A DNA stretch of 64,000 bases, from contig NZ_CP085242.1 in NCBI RefSeq assembly GCF_044810985.1, positions 992,001 to 1,056,000 on the forward strand, in the 5' to 3' direction. Shown here one piece after another: positions 63,501-64,000 of this stretch (the first letter of the stretch is position 1; each line of letters opens with the position of its first letter). The stretch is from Marinospirillum sp031581385. Its GTDB lineage: Bacteria > Pseudomonadota > Gammaproteobacteria > Pseudomonadales > Halomonadaceae. The position numbers and the translations under genes are program-made. The notes below the pieces were generated by a model. It worked only from the letters and a program-made list of their open reading frames with translations, searched no databases and was not told where the DNA came from.

Positions 63501-64000
63501 TTATTTCTCGCAAGCCTCTTCGCGCAAGACCATGGCGACCAGTTCCTGAGCCAGATCATCCGGTTCCAGACCTGCACCAGGCCGATACCATTGCACCGTC
63601 CAGTTGAGTGCTCCCAAAGCCAGACGCCTTTGCAGCCCCTGATTTCCGGCCATCAGGCCTTTTCCCTGACACTCCGCAATGACCTGAGTCCAGATGCTTT
63701 CATAGGCATCCCTGAGTTTGACCAGCTCCTGGCGTGAAGCTTGCGTCAGACTCCGCCACTCATAAATCGCGACGACGTGGGCATCCCTGTCTTCCAGAAG
63801 GGTGGAAAGATGAGCTCTGGCCAGGGCATAGAGGCGATCCCTGGGTTGCTCCAGACCTTCCAAAGCCTGGGTGGCAATCTGCATGGCATGCTGCATCCCC
63901 GATTCTATTACCGCAAAGAGGATTTCCTGCTTATCATTGAAATGATGAAAAAGACTGCCAGACTTGATACCCATGGCGTCCGCCAGCATGCGGACGGTGG
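63501..64000 (-). CDS. TetR-family regulator, N-terminus cut by the window edge
   Basis: The frame stays open to the window edge; the visible part is about 166 residues. It includes the second half of the TetR HTH (VRMLADAMGIKSGSLFHHFN) and a helical ligand-binding domain. It is upstream of the acyl-CoA synthetase on the same strand, so it probably controls that cluster in response to an acyl-CoA. Confidence 0.9.
   Translation of the reverse strand, partial: TVRMLADAMGIKSGSLFHHFNDKQEILFAVIESGMQHAMQIATQALEGLEQPRDRLYALARAHLSTLLEDRDAHVVAIYEWRSLTQASRQELVKLRDAYESIWTQVIAECQGKGLMAGNQGLQRRLALGALNWTVQWYRPGAGLEPDDLAQELVAMVLREEACEK

Overview
The window looks like the chromosome of a marine or halophilic gammaproteobacterium, probably of the Oceanospirillales type (Marinospirillum-like; the genus is an inference from protein style, not shown). 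Evidence: an rne-rluC-yceF neighbourhood as in enterics, a tightly overlapping bioBFHCD operon, fadBA, acnB, a polyhydroxyalkanoate (PHA) synthase with phasin, and several chemotaxis and signalling genes. The backbone is moderately GC-rich. One accessory block (about 43.4-51.7 kb) differs in composition and is AT-rich in part. There is one tRNA gene. No rRNA genes or CRISPR arrays were seen.

Layout. 0-6 kb: yceF, then sppA and rluC, and divergently rne with a long 5' leader. 6-9 kb: phaC, phasin and a DUF6489 gene (PHA storage). 9-14.5 kb: aroC, prmB facing away from smrB, ghrA, an HDOD protein and cheX. 14.7-20.7 kb: acetoacetyl-CoA synthetase and the fadBA beta-oxidation operon. 20.8-30.5 kb: a small lipoprotein, a LysR/azoR divergent pair, a CobW GTPase coupled to an alkyltransferase, mmsA, a lipoprotein, a lytic transglycosylase, a second LysR, murB and a tyrosine phosphatase. 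30.6-43.3 kb: a DUF1289 protein, acnB, a chemoreceptor, ygfZ, copZ-copA, aguB, a PAS-GGDEF-EAL protein and a methyltransferase.

43.4-51.8 kb is a small genomic island ending at a tRNA-Leu(UAG) gene. It holds an uncharacterised two-gene unit (a 231-aa protein of unknown type plus an XRE-HTH/ImmA-IrrE metallopeptidase) with a good promoter and terminator, and a zinc-ribbon mini-protein. It also holds a pentapeptide-repeat membrane protein gene split by a 2,437-bp IS21-family element, and a decayed phage-type integrase next to the tRNA 3' end. Removing the IS and one copy of its 5-bp target duplication restores one 646-codon frame. The two-gene unit is the best candidate in the window for an undescribed system: its layout resembles toxin-antitoxin or defence modules, but its function is not shown.

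51.8-57.1 kb: bioBFHCD, with a BirA-like operator between bioB and a divergent comF-type gene. 57.1-59 kb: a dCache-type chemoreceptor. 59.2-64 kb: acyl-CoA dehydrogenase, an HSD10-like dehydrogenase, acyl-CoA synthetase and a TetR regulator that runs off the window.

Regulatory links visible in the sequence are near-identical palindromes upstream of acetoacetyl-CoA synthetase and the acyl-CoA synthetase (LiuR-like), a PsrA-like site before fadB, and two copies of a structured repeat whose inner hairpin shows compensatory base changes. Together the genes suggest a cell that breaks down fatty acids, branched-chain amino acids and acetoacetate to acetyl-CoA, stores carbon as PHA and runs the TCA cycle through AcnB.
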